The notes under the pieces are model-generated. The model was given only the letters and a program-made list of their open reading frames with translations. It was not told where the DNA came from and searched no databases. Of a stretch of 64,000 nucleotides of DNA, positions 24,463-34,752 are shown in pieces (position 1 is the stretch's first letter; every line of letters begins with the position of its first letter). The stretch is taken from the NCBI GenBank assembly GCA_039707655.1, contig CM077668.1, positions 397,323,630 through 397,387,629 on the forward strand. Reading direction: 5' to 3'. A program made the position numbers and the translations under genes. The DNA is from Elymus sibiricus (lineage: Eukaryota > Streptophyta > Magnoliopsida > Poales > Poaceae).

Positions 24463-24473
24463 GGAAGAATTTC

Positions 24474-24491
24474 TGGCGCCGTTGCCGGGGA
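24474..24491 (+). other. PBS of element G (tRNA-Asp)
   Basis: TGGCGCCGTTGCCGGGGA matches the tRNA-Asp 3' end fully and lies 11 bp after the LTR. Confidence 0.92.
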
Positions 24492-24670
24492 GACATCATC
24501 AAAATTACCAAGTACCTTCGCACAAACTATCGTCCACTTGCATTTTTTTTATTTGCCTTTTATTTGCATTTGCCTCTCGTTTTCCTCTCCCCCACATCTA
24601 AATTATTTCTTTCACAAAAACATAAAAATATTTTTATTTCCTTGTTTGCTAGCTTGCTTGTCTTGCCATT

Positions 24671-25909
24671 ATGTCGTTAGAGGGATTACGCGATAGTTTT
24701 TATAACAAAAGATTATCTGAAATTGAAAATGTCACTAAGAGTTTTATGTCTTCACAATTTGAGCAAAATAAATTCTTTTCCGAAGAACTTAAGGAACATT
24801 CTAGCTTTTTGGATGCCATTAATAAACAACTTGAAGACGTTAATCTAGAAGTATCCAACCTTCAGGCTCAACTTGCTAATACTGAAAATTTACTAGGAAA
24901 AATTTCAGATAAACAAACAACTCAAGTGAATAGGATGGCTGCTAAACCTGAGACACAATCTAGTAATGATGAAGATATTAAAATGATTGGTGTCACTCCT
25001 ATTGAATCATTATTTAGTAACATAAAACTTGATGAAAAAGGGACTGGAGAAGAGTCAACTTTTGATAGAAGGAGTCCCAATTGCTTGGAGGGTGATAATC
25101 TTGATGATAAAATGAAAAAAGTTGGTTTGGAGAGGTCAAAACTTTAAATAGAATGCACCCACTACTTTGGATTACAAGGATTTTAACCATGATAGTTGTT
25201 CTTTAATTGAGTGTATTTTCTTGTTGCAATCCATGATTAATTCACCAAATGCTTATGAACAAAATAAAACTTTTACTAAACATATTGTAGAAGCCATGAT
25301 GAAAGCGCATGAAGAAAAACTTGAGTTGGAAGTATCAATTCCTAGAAAATTACAAGATGAATGGGAACCTACTATTAAAGTCAAAATTAAAGATTATGGT
25401 CTAGCTATTTGTAATCTCTTGTAAATATTTTTCTCCCTTCTATAAAGCTATGGTACGCCTTTGGCGTACCCTCAATTTTTTTTGAAGATTATGAATGTAA
25501 TGCCCTATGTGATCTTGGTGCTAGCGTTTCCACTATACCAAAGTCTTTGTGTGATGTGCTAGGTCTCACCGACATGGATCCTTGTTCCCTTAATTTGCAT
25601 CTTGCGGATTCCACTATTAAAAATCCATTGGGTAGAATAAATGATGTGTTTATTCTTACAAATAGAAATTATGTGCCCGTGGACTTTATTGTTCTTGATA
25701 TTGAATGCAAACCTTCTTGACCCATAATATTTGGTAGGCCTTTCCTACGAACAATTGGTGCTATTATTGATATGAAAGAAGGTAATATAAGATTTCAATT
25801 TCCATTAAAGAAAGGGATGGAACACTTCCCTAGAAATAGAATTAAGGCACCTTATGAACCTATTATGAGGGCCACCTATGGAATAAACTTGAAGGATGAC
25901 AACACTTGA
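24671..25909 (+). pseudogene. Truncated gag and Athila-type protease of element G, broken
   Basis: The frame opens at ATG 24671, soon after the leader. The first 158 codons lack the capsid-like part seen in element C and consist mostly of a predicted coiled coil (about residues 25-90), followed by the NDEDIKMIGVTPIESLFSNI linker shared with C. A frameshift follows near 25140-25165, then LECIFLLQSM- and PRKLQDEWEP-type sequence also shared with C. An 86-bp insertion interrupts it at 25399. The protease follows from 25484: catalytic DLGASVSTIP, then IIFGRPFLRTIG, with a TGA at 25718-25720, and the final stop at 25907-25909. It resembles aspartic protease of Athila elements and is inactive. Confidence 0.75.
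25399..25484. other. 86-bp insertion with hairpin, flanked by 9-bp direct repeats
   Basis: Element C runs straight through this place. In G, 86 extra bases lie between two copies of AAGATTATG (25390-25398 and 25485-25493). Inside is a perfect hairpin GGTACGCC-TTT-GGCGTACC (25452-25470) and the end is a T run. No clear terminal inverted repeat is seen. Confidence 0.7.
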
Positions 25910-26564
25910 AACTATGCATTATGCCTAGCTAGGGGCATAAAACAATAGCGCTTGTTGGGAGGCAACCCAATGAATAAAATAAATTTTTGTTTTTACTTTC
26001 TGTTCTTGAGTGGTTACACAATTATAGCCTCTGTTATGATTGTATTTTATGTTTTAATTAGTGTTTGTGCCAAGTAATGCCTTTGGGATGATGTTGATGA
26101 CAGTATAATTGATGCTGTTTGGAAAACATAAAGTTTTGCGTCCAGTGCTGGAATTTTAATTCTGTACTGAAGAGTCAGAAAAATCTGATATTTTTACACA
26201 GTATTGGTATATAAATTGTTTACGTTGTCCTAAGTTTTCAGAATTTTTGGAGTTACAGAAGTATGGATTTTAAATAAATCTTTACAGACTGTTCTGTTTT
26301 AGACAGATTCTGTTTTTGTTGGGTAGGTTGCTTATTTTGATGAATCTATGGATCGTATCGGGGGGTATGAGTCATGGAGAAGTTGGAGTACAGTAGAATT
26401 ATGCCAATATTAAATATGAATCAATTTATAACAGTAAATAAAGTTTAAGATTTGTTTGTTACACTAACGGATCTCACGAGGTTTCTGTTGAGTTTTGTGT
26501 GCTGAAGTTTTCAAGTTTTGGGTGAGACTACAATGGATAAAGGAATAAGGAGCGGCAAGAGCCT

Positions 26565-26651
26565 AAGCTTGGGGATTCCCAAGGCACCCCAAGATAATAT
26601 TCAAGGAAGATTCAAGCATCTAAGCTTGGGGATGCCCCGGAAGGCATCCCC
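26565..26651 (+). other. GC-rich hairpins with PPT-like strings in element G
   Basis: AAGCTTGGGGAT begins at 26565 and again, as AAGCTTGGGGATGC, at 26622. The second leads into the perfect hairpin GGGGATGCC-CCGGAA-GGCATCCCC (26628-26651). Confidence 0.75.
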
Positions 26652-26839
26652 TCTTTCGTCTACAATCTATCGGTAACTCACTTGGAGCTATATGTTTATT
26701 CATCACATGATATGTCTTTTACTTGGAGCGTCTTGTGATATAGTTTGTTTGCTTTTGTTTGCTTGTTAGTTTGTCACAATCATCTTTGCTGAACACACCT
26801 CTTTGAGAGGGACACACATTATTCGTGATTTGTTAGAAT

Positions 26840-26976
26840 ACTCTATGTGCTTCACTTATATCTTTTGAGCTAGGCAGTTGCTCTAGTGCTTCACTTATAT
26901 CTTTTAGAGCACGGCGGTGGTTATATTTTAAAGAAATGGTTGCACTCTCATGCTTCACTTATATATTTTTGAGAGT
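26840..26976 (+). repeat. Conserved-loop hairpin array in element G
   Basis: Three copies of the loop TGCTTCACTTATATCTTTT or a near match occur. Hairpin 26879-26911 has arms TGCTCTA / TAGAGCA, and 26944-26976 has arms ACTCTCA / TGAGAGT. The first copy (about 26840-26870) keeps only CTC/GAG. Confidence 0.8.
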
Positions 26977-27312
26977 CTAATGATTAGCAATGGTAATATG
27001 CACGGGTTGTGAATTTGGTCCTGATATGATATGTATTCAAGAGGGATATAATAAAAACTTTCATGTAGATCACTGAATATGATAAGTTTGATTCCTTGCA
27101 ATAGTTTTGCGATATTAAGATGGTAATATGTGGGAGGTGCTAGTAGATAATTGTGGTTTAGTAAGAATATTGGTGTTAAGGTTTGTGATTCCCGAAGCAT
27201 GCACGTATGGTCTGTCGTTATGCTAAGAAGTTGGAGCATGATTTATTCTTGATTGTCTTCCTTTGTGTGGCGGTCGGGGGCACGCGATGGTTAACTCCTA
27301 CCAACCTCCCCC

Positions 27313-27735
27313 CTAGGGGCATGCGTAGTAGTACTTTGCTTCGAGGGCTAATAAATTTTCACAATAAGTATGTGAGTTCTTTATGACTAATGTGAGTCCA
27401 TGGATTATACGCACTCTCACCCTTCCGCAATTTGCTAGCCTCTTTGGTACCGTGCATTGCCCTTTCTCACATCGAGAGTTGGTGCAAACTTCGCTGGTGC
27501 ATCCAAACCCCGTGATATGATACGCTCTGTCACACATAAGCCTCTTTATATCTTCCTCAAAACAGCCACCATACCTACCTATCATGGCATTTCCATAGCC
27601 ATTCCGAGATATATTGCCATGCAACTTCCACCGTTTCATTTTTATGACACACAACGTCATTGTCATATTGCTTTGCATGATCATATAGCTGACATAGTAT
27701 TTGTGGCTCAGCCACCGTTCATCATTTTCATACAT
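27313..27735 (-). other. 140-codon open frame antisense to element G
   Basis: This is the counterpart of 17789-18211 in F. It is open over the same length, with mostly amino-acid-changing differences. A sense frame (27457-27774) overlaps it. I see no sign that either is translated. Confidence 0.3.
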
Positions 27736-28776
27736 GTTACGCTAGCATCATTGCACATCTTGGTACACTGCTAGAGGCATTCATATAGAGTCATATTTTT
27801 GTTCTAGTATCTAGTTGTAATATTGAGTTGTAAGTAAATAAAAGTGTGATGATCATCATTATTAGAGCGTTGTCCCAGTGAGGAAAGGATGATGGAGACC
27901 ATGATTCCCCCACAAGTCGGGATGAGACTCCGGATGAAAAATAAATAAAAAATAAAAAAAGAGGCCGAAGAGAGCCTAAAAAAAGTGAGAGAAAAAGAGA
28001 GAAGGGGCAATGTTACTATCCTTTTTCCACACTTGTGCTTCAGAGTAGCACCATGTTTTTCATATAGAGAGTATCCTATTTTGTCACTTTCATATACTAG
28101 TGGGAATTTTTCATTATAGAACTTGGCTTGTATATTCCAATGATGGGCTTCCTCAAATACCTGAGGTCTTCATGAGCAAGCAAGTTGGATGCACACCCAC
28201 TTAGTTTTCATGTTGAGTTTTCATACACTTATAGCTCTTAGTGCATCCGTTGCATGGCAATCCCTACTCCTCGCATTGACATCAATTGATGGGCATCTCC
28301 ATAGCCCGTTGATTAGCCTCGTTGATGTGAGACTATCTCCTTATTTTTGACTTCCCCTTATTGATCTCTATCACCACATTATATTCCACCCATAGTGCTA
28401 TATCCATGGCTTGCGCTCATGTATTGCGTGGGGGTTGAAAAAGCTGAAGCGCGTTAAAAAGTATGAACCAATTGCTTGGCTAAAACCGAGGTTGTTCATG
28501 ATAAATATTTTTGTGCTAAGAAGATGGAGCATGACAGGATTATATGACTTTGTAGGGATAATGTTCTTTAGCATTTTTATTTTGAAAGACATGATTGTTT
28601 ATTAGTATGCCTGAGTATTGATGTCTTTATATCAAACTACAGACTATTGCTTTGAATCATTCGGATCTTATTATTCATACCGTAAGAGAGAGATTACATG
28701 ATGAAACATGATAGGTAGCATTCCACATCAAAAATTCAGTTTTTATCATTTACCTACTTGAGGACGAGCAGGAATT

Positions 28777-28790
28777 AAGCTTGGGGATGC
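28777..28790 (+). other. Polypurine tract of element G
   Basis: AAGCTTGGGGATGC ends one base before the 3' LTR start at 28792. The same string stands next to the 3' LTR in C, F and B. Confidence 0.8.
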
Positions 28791-30329
28791 TTGATACGTC
28801 TCCAACGTATCTATAATTTTTGATTGTTCCATGCTATTATAGTATCAATCTTGGATGTTTTATATGCAAGTATATGCCATTATATATCATTTTTTGGGAC
28901 AAACCTATTAACCCAGTGCCCAGTGCCAGTTGTTGTTTTCTCCTTGTTTTTGCCTTTTCAGAAAATCATTATCAAAAAGTGTCCAAATGAGAAAAAAAAC
29001 TTTGAATTATTTTTTCTGGACCAGAAGAGACCCACGAAGCTTCGGGAGAAGACCAGAAGAGCCACGAGGAGGCGGCAAGCCTGGAGGGCACGCCCAGGGG
29101 GGTAGGGCGCGCGGCCCAGTCTTGTGGGCCCCTCGTTGCTCCTCCTGACCTAATTCCAGCGCTATAAATTCCCAAATATTCCCAATGTACCAGAGAGACA
29201 GAAGAGAAAACCTTTCTGCCGCCGCAAGCCTCTATTCTTCCGTGATCCCATCTGGAGGCCTTTTCCGGTACTCTGCCGGAGGGGGAATCGATCACGGAGG
29301 GCTTCTTCATCAACCTTGCTGCCCTTCCGATGATGTGTGAGTAGTTTACCACAGACCTACGGGTCCATAGCTAGTAGCTAGATGGCTTCTTCTCTCTCTT
29401 ATATCTTCAATACCATGTTCTCCTCGATGTTCTTGGAGTTCTATCCGATGTAATCTTCTTTTGCGGTGTGTTTGTTGGGATATGATGAATTGTGAGTTTA
29501 TGATCAGATTATTCATGAGAAATATTTGAGTCTTCTCTGAACTCTTTTATGCATGATTATTATAGCTTTGCATTTCTCTCCGATCTATCAATTTGGTTTG
29601 GCCTACTAGATTGATTTATCTTGCAATGGGAGAGGTGTTTTGTGATGGGTTCAATCTTGCAGTGCTCAATCCCAGTGACAGAAAGGGACATGCCACGTAT
29701 TTGTATTACTGCCATTAAGGATAAAAATATGGGGTTTAATCATATTGCTTGAGTTTACTTTGTCTACATCATGTCATCTTGCTTAAGGCGTTACTCTGTT
29801 TCATACTTAATACCCTAGATGCATGCTAGAGAGCGGTCGATGGGTGGAGTAAGAGTAGTAGATGCAGGCAGGAGTCGGTTGTAACACCCCCAGTGTCATG
29901 CGACAGTGACCTCACACTAATGATGCCAAGTCATCATCATTATATCCTAAGAAATGCAATTAAGAAATAATTGAACTCAAATTCAAAATTCAAATAACAA
30001 GTGAAATTAGAAAAACTTCAAACTTGTAAACAAAATAGTTCATAATATTGCAAATAATCCCAAAGCAATTATAAAAATAAAACCAACAATATTTGAATTC
30101 CCAAATTGACCCTAGCAACCAAAACAGTACCCAAAACAGCCCCATTTAATCCATTTTCGTTTATGCAAAATTCAAATGAATTCAATTGAACCCCAAACCT
30201 TTTTATTGCAGTGCTAAATATTGCTAAGTAATTATGTGGCACAACTCCATATTTTACAAAAGTCATTTTGGGGCCTAACAATTTGCAAAACAGAAAGGGA
30301 AAAAGGAGAAGAGCTTACTGTGCCTACGG

Positions 30330-31230
30330 GCCTAAGTCAAATAGTGCATGGCCCAGCCCGCCTAGTCGCTTTCTCCCTCCTCCCGCCTCTCTCGCCTCGC
30401 TGTCGCCTGCGCGCACGCACCCGAAGCCGACCCCCCTCGCGCGCGCTCGACAGCGCGCTGCTACAGCGCTGCGGACACCTACTAACCCGCGCCCCTTCCC
30501 CCTGGCGAACCCTAGCCCTCCGTCCCCCTCTCCCTGGCTCTCCCGTCTCGTCCCGAGCGTCGCCATGGACGGACCTCACTGAAGCACGCGGCCACCGGTG
30601 TCCTCTCGTCCCCACGACCTATCCAGGAGCTCCGTCGACCTCGACTCCTTCGCCCTGGAGCTCTACTTCGTCCCGGGGAGCTCCGTCGACCTCGACTCCT
30701 TCGCCCTTCCGTCGACCAACGCCGCTGCACCGCGTCGATCCGCCTCGCCCCTGCGCTCCTAAGCCCTTCTCCGGCCACCTTGTGCCCTGCGGTGAGCACC
30801 GTATCTCTCCGCTGCTCGCCTAGCTGCTGCTGCTAGCCGCCACCGTGGCTGTGCTCTGCTCACCGCCATTGCTGCAAACGCCGTGCTCCCGAGCCCCTAC
30901 GGCCTCGTCCGTCCGCTCTAGCGAGCTCCTGGTGCCCCGTAGAGCCCGCCTAGCTGCTTAGAGCGCTCGAAGGCGAGCTGTAGCCGTGCGCCCGTGCAAT
31001 CACCGAACTACGGCCGCCGCTCGATCCGACGCCACCGTCGCTACCGTCCCTCCCCGGCCTTCTTGAGACCACCATTGGACGCGGCCGAACCCCAGCTTTC
31101 CGTAGAGCCCGTCTGCGGCTCGATCCGCTGCCCGTGTGCCGTTTCCGCGCGACGCCGCCATGTCTGGTGCTTGCCGGAGCAGCGCCGGCGCGCACGCCGG
31201 CGTTTAAACATCGGTGGGCCCCGCCTGTAA
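30330..31230 (+). other. GC-rich, CpG-rich block in the D LTR
   Basis: It begins about 450 bp into the LTR and is repeated at 35200-36110. A matching but diverged block lies in E (about 59460-60350) and one at a similar distance in the solo LTR (about 55830-56900, minus). Base composition differs sharply from the flanks and looks like a gene leader, but no conserved frame is visible. Confidence 0.6.
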
Positions 31231-32369
31231 GGTCATTAGCGGCTAACTGTCGTGCTAATAGCCACTGACCTGCGGGCCCTAACACTGTAGCAATTAGGAT
31301 TAAAATTAAAATAACCTACTAACTACTGTGTCACTGACAGTCTAGGCCCACAACTTAATTAGATTAATTAGTTTAATCTAAACACTATTAAACTAACAGA
31401 GACTGACCACTGGGTTCCACTGGGCCCAGTTGACCAGTCAACTGATGACTGGGCTGGCCCCAGTCAATGACAGGTGGGACCCACTGGTCCTGTTGACCAG
31501 TCAACGCAAACCAGTCAACTGCTGACTGGGCAGTTGACTGGGCCCACTGTCAACCTCTAACACACACTGCTGTGTACACTCTGTGTGTGCACGTAGCAAT
31601 TTAATCTTTATTTTTGAAATTAAAATAAATCCAGTAAATTCCAGAAAATGATTAAAATTTTGAAAAATCATAGAAAATAAACCGTAGCTCGGATGAAAAT
31701 AATTTATATATGAAAAATGATCAGAAAATCCAATGAATTCGAATATGTCATTTGTATTCATGTTAGAGTCATCTAAGTAGATGAACATTGAACTTTTAGA
31801 CTGTTTTCGATAAATGAATAGTGCATGACTTCGATAAAATAAATTCAAACAAATTCCTAAATCATCTAAAATGATTAGAGAGGCGTTATATCATCCCTAG
31901 CATAACCTACCGGCATGTCGTGCATCTGTGTTACGTCTGTGTGCTTTATATTTACTGTTTCTTCCCCCTCTTCTCTCCGGTAGACCCGAGACTAACGATG
32001 CCCCCGTGATCGACTACATCACCGACGACCCTTCTTCCTTTTCAGCAAAGCTTCGAGGCAAGCAAAACCCCTTGATCATTCCTATATCGCCTATTCCTTC
32101 TCTCCCATGCTTGCATTAGCAATTGCTACTGTATTTGATTGCTCCTATTCTGATGCATAACCTATTTTTGTAACTGCTGTTGATACCTTAACTGCTATCC
32201 TAAATGCTTAGAATAGGCTGGTTAGTGATCCATCATGGTCACACACCCTTGTCTGTGTTGCCCTGCTTTGCTACTAGATGGCTCGCCCAATGTGATCGAT
32301 GTTCAGAGACCGACACAGCACCGCACACCCCCTTAGTTGTACGATTCTGCAGAACTACTATCGAGTGCC

Positions 32370-32575
32370 GAGGGTGATACCTCCTACCTCACTCCTGATG
32401 ATATCTCTGTAGCGTAGCTAGTCGGTTGTGGTTTACCGAGGGTGATTCCTCTTTCACCACCTCCGAAGAAGCCTCTGTCATGCAACCCCTCAAGTGTGAA
32501 CCCATCAAGGGTGATTCCTCCGAGTTCACCTTGACGGGTACATCGAGTGGGAATCAACTGAGGGTGATTCCTCGG
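32370..32575 (+). repeat. Imperfect repeats of GAGGGTGATTCCTC in the D LTR
   Basis: Five copies of GAGGGTGAT(A/T)CCTC or a close variant occur here at irregular spacing. The same set is found at 37240-37450 (3' LTR) and 61285-61490 (E). It is followed by two copies of a GAAGTCGGGT...GGGTACCCGCGAGA unit. Confidence 0.75.
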
Positions 32576-34019
32576 ATTCCCTTGATGTTATGGACACACG
32601 GTTACCCTACTTTTACTTCAGTCCCCTGTTGAAGTCGGGTCGACCCCGAGGGGTACCCGCGAGAGATGTGAAGTCGGGTTGATCGTGAGGGTACCCGCGA
32701 GATAATTACGTGGCACGGCCGGGAAGGTAGACCGCCCCAGGAGAGGGTTGGGCCTGGCCCTTGCCGTAAGTCCACGAGACGGGGCGACGGGGTCACATGA
32801 TCGTGGATCTCTGCTCGTTTCCGCGAGCTCCCAATGCACTAACGGATTTGGGTATTTGATCTGAGTTGGCCACTGGCCTATACGCACTACCACCACGTGG
32901 GATAATGGTTTAATGGGGCCCTCGGCACCGTATGTATCAGCTGAAAGCTCTGTCAGATGTCCAGTTCAGCATTGTGGGCATGTCGGGCCAGTGCCATCCA
33001 GGATGAGGTGGTGCTCGTCCCGGCTCGTCGCATAACGACCCGGAGTGCAAAGGGCGATGGGCCCAAGACCCCTGAGCGCTTAGGATGTAGACCGGCGGGG
33101 ACCTCTCTGCGGAGCCTAGGTAGGACTACGTCATGTCGATCAGCTGAGGCCGGGCATGACCGAGAAAACTGTGTCCGGCCAGAGTTAATCGAGTGTGTTG
33201 GGTAACAGTAGTGCATCCCTGCAGGGAAGTTATCTATTCGAATAGCCGTGTCCAAGGTAACAGGACGCTCAGTGTTGTATCCTCGATCTACTACAACTTG
33301 AACTGGATACATTTTACTTTAATTAATATGTTAGCTCCGGGATCACTTTCTCGCAGGGAGTCGAGGAAGGATCTCTGGGGTTTGCTACTACATACTTATT
33401 GCTTTATTATATGCTACTAATCTGCACTCTTCTAATGCTGCAAGACGCTGGAAGATGCTAGTCTTCGATAGGCTAGGCCTTCCCCTCTATTCTGGCATTT
33501 CTGCAGTCTAGTCCACAGATACAGCCCCTTCATTTGATACCGATGCATAAATAGAATAGATCTGATGTAAGTCTTGCGAGTACTTTGGATGAGTACTCGC
33601 GGTTGCTTTGCTACCTCTTTTCCCCATACCCGTTTACTGCGACCAGATGATGGAGCCCAGGAGCCGGAGATCCCCGATGGTGCCTTCTACTACGTGGAGA
33701 CCGACGACCAGGAGTAGTTCGGAGGCTCCCAGGCAGGAGGCCTGCGCCTTTTCGATCTAGTTGTCGTTCTTTTGCTCAGCCTTCTTAAGGCATCCTTGTT
33801 TAACTTTATGTCTGTACTCAGATACTAATACTTCCGCTGACTCTTGTGTAACTCGAGCTTATGTATTCGAGCCCTCGAGGCCCCTGGCTTGTAATATAAA
33901 GCTTGTATTATTTTATTTTGTGTCTAGAGTTGTGTTGTGATATCTTCCCGTGAGTCCATGGGCTTGATTGTGCGCATTTGCGTGTATGATTAGTGCACGG
34001 TCGAGTCGGGGGCGTCACA

Positions 34020-34752
34020 AGTTGGTATCAGAGCCGACTGCCTATAGGAAGCCCCCTTTCCAACTCCTTGGCCGAAGTTGAGTCTAGTCTCCAAAACTGT
34101 TTTACTAACATGGCTGTGTGGCTTACGGGCCCACGTCGCCAATGGATGGGATTAGGATCTTTTATTCCTCTCCTTTACTCTGGGATTCTGATCTCTCCTC
34201 TATTCGGGTTAAAGTTTTGCTAACACTAACATTAGGTTCTCGTGTTCACATCCACCCGAAGAGCCGGAGAGCTGGATTGTCTGCAATTATTCCCTTCCCT
34301 TGGTCTGTTTAATCTGATCATCACACTTTCCTTTCCATTGGTCTGTTTAACCTTTCTTGTAGTCTACCTCTTATCTGAGCAGTGATAATTCCCTGCTTAA
34401 GTCAACACCCCCAAATGAAACCTTGTTACTATTGTTGGTGACATTCCGGTAACCACCGACGGTGGGTGAGAACTTTTCCTATTGGTCCGCCTCGTTTTAA
34501 CGAGCAGAAAAATGGTTCTCTTCGTTCCCCGCCCTTGGTACCGACGTTGTTGCCGACATAGCTGACAGACTTTCCTCTGACACATCTTGCTATCGTGACC
34601 GTGCAAGTTGTCACCGCCCTTCTTACTCTTAATCCACACTAACCAGTTCCACAGGATCGAAACCTGACTCTCCTGTATATCTTTGATCCCGAAGATACCC
34701 CTTACCCCACCTCTTAAATCTCGGGACGAGATTTCTTGTAGTGGGGGAGATT
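34020..34752 (+). other. Internal region of element D, no coding sequence
   Basis: The PBS TTGGTATCAGAGC at 34022-34034 matches initiator tRNA-Met. The first 250 bp match the leader of element E (62970-63235). The last part has the small palindrome AAATCTCGGGACGAGATTT (34716-34734) and the purine-rich GTGGGGGAGA (34741-34750) before the LTR, as at the 3' end of chromovirus-type elements. No gag or pol remains. Confidence 0.85.

Larger units (their letters stand above)
25910..28791 (+). other. Element G 3' non-coding region
   Basis: It begins with a hairpin TTATGCC...GGCATAA and the motif GCGCTTGTTGGGAGGCAACC (from about 25950), then follows the order seen in F and C. No recognisable gene is present. 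The PPT is at 28777-28790. Confidence 0.8.
29880..34019 (+). repeat. 5' LTR of element D (4140 bp)
   Basis: An AT-rich first 420 bp is followed by a GC-rich, CpG-rich block (about 30330-31230), then a cluster of TTGAC/GTCAA words (31390-31560), an AT-rich part, repeated GAGGGTGATTCCTC words (32370-32575), and a final part with AATATAAAGC (33892-33901) that could act in 3' end formation. Open frames in the GC-rich block differ between the two LTRs and have no recognisable domain. Confidence 0.9.

Noticed and set aside
30221..30823. 200-codon open frame in the GC-rich block of the D LTR
   Set aside because: The matching place in the 3' LTR reads in shifted frames with different ends, and the product is low-complexity Pro/Arg/Ser. 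It is a GC-rich chance frame.
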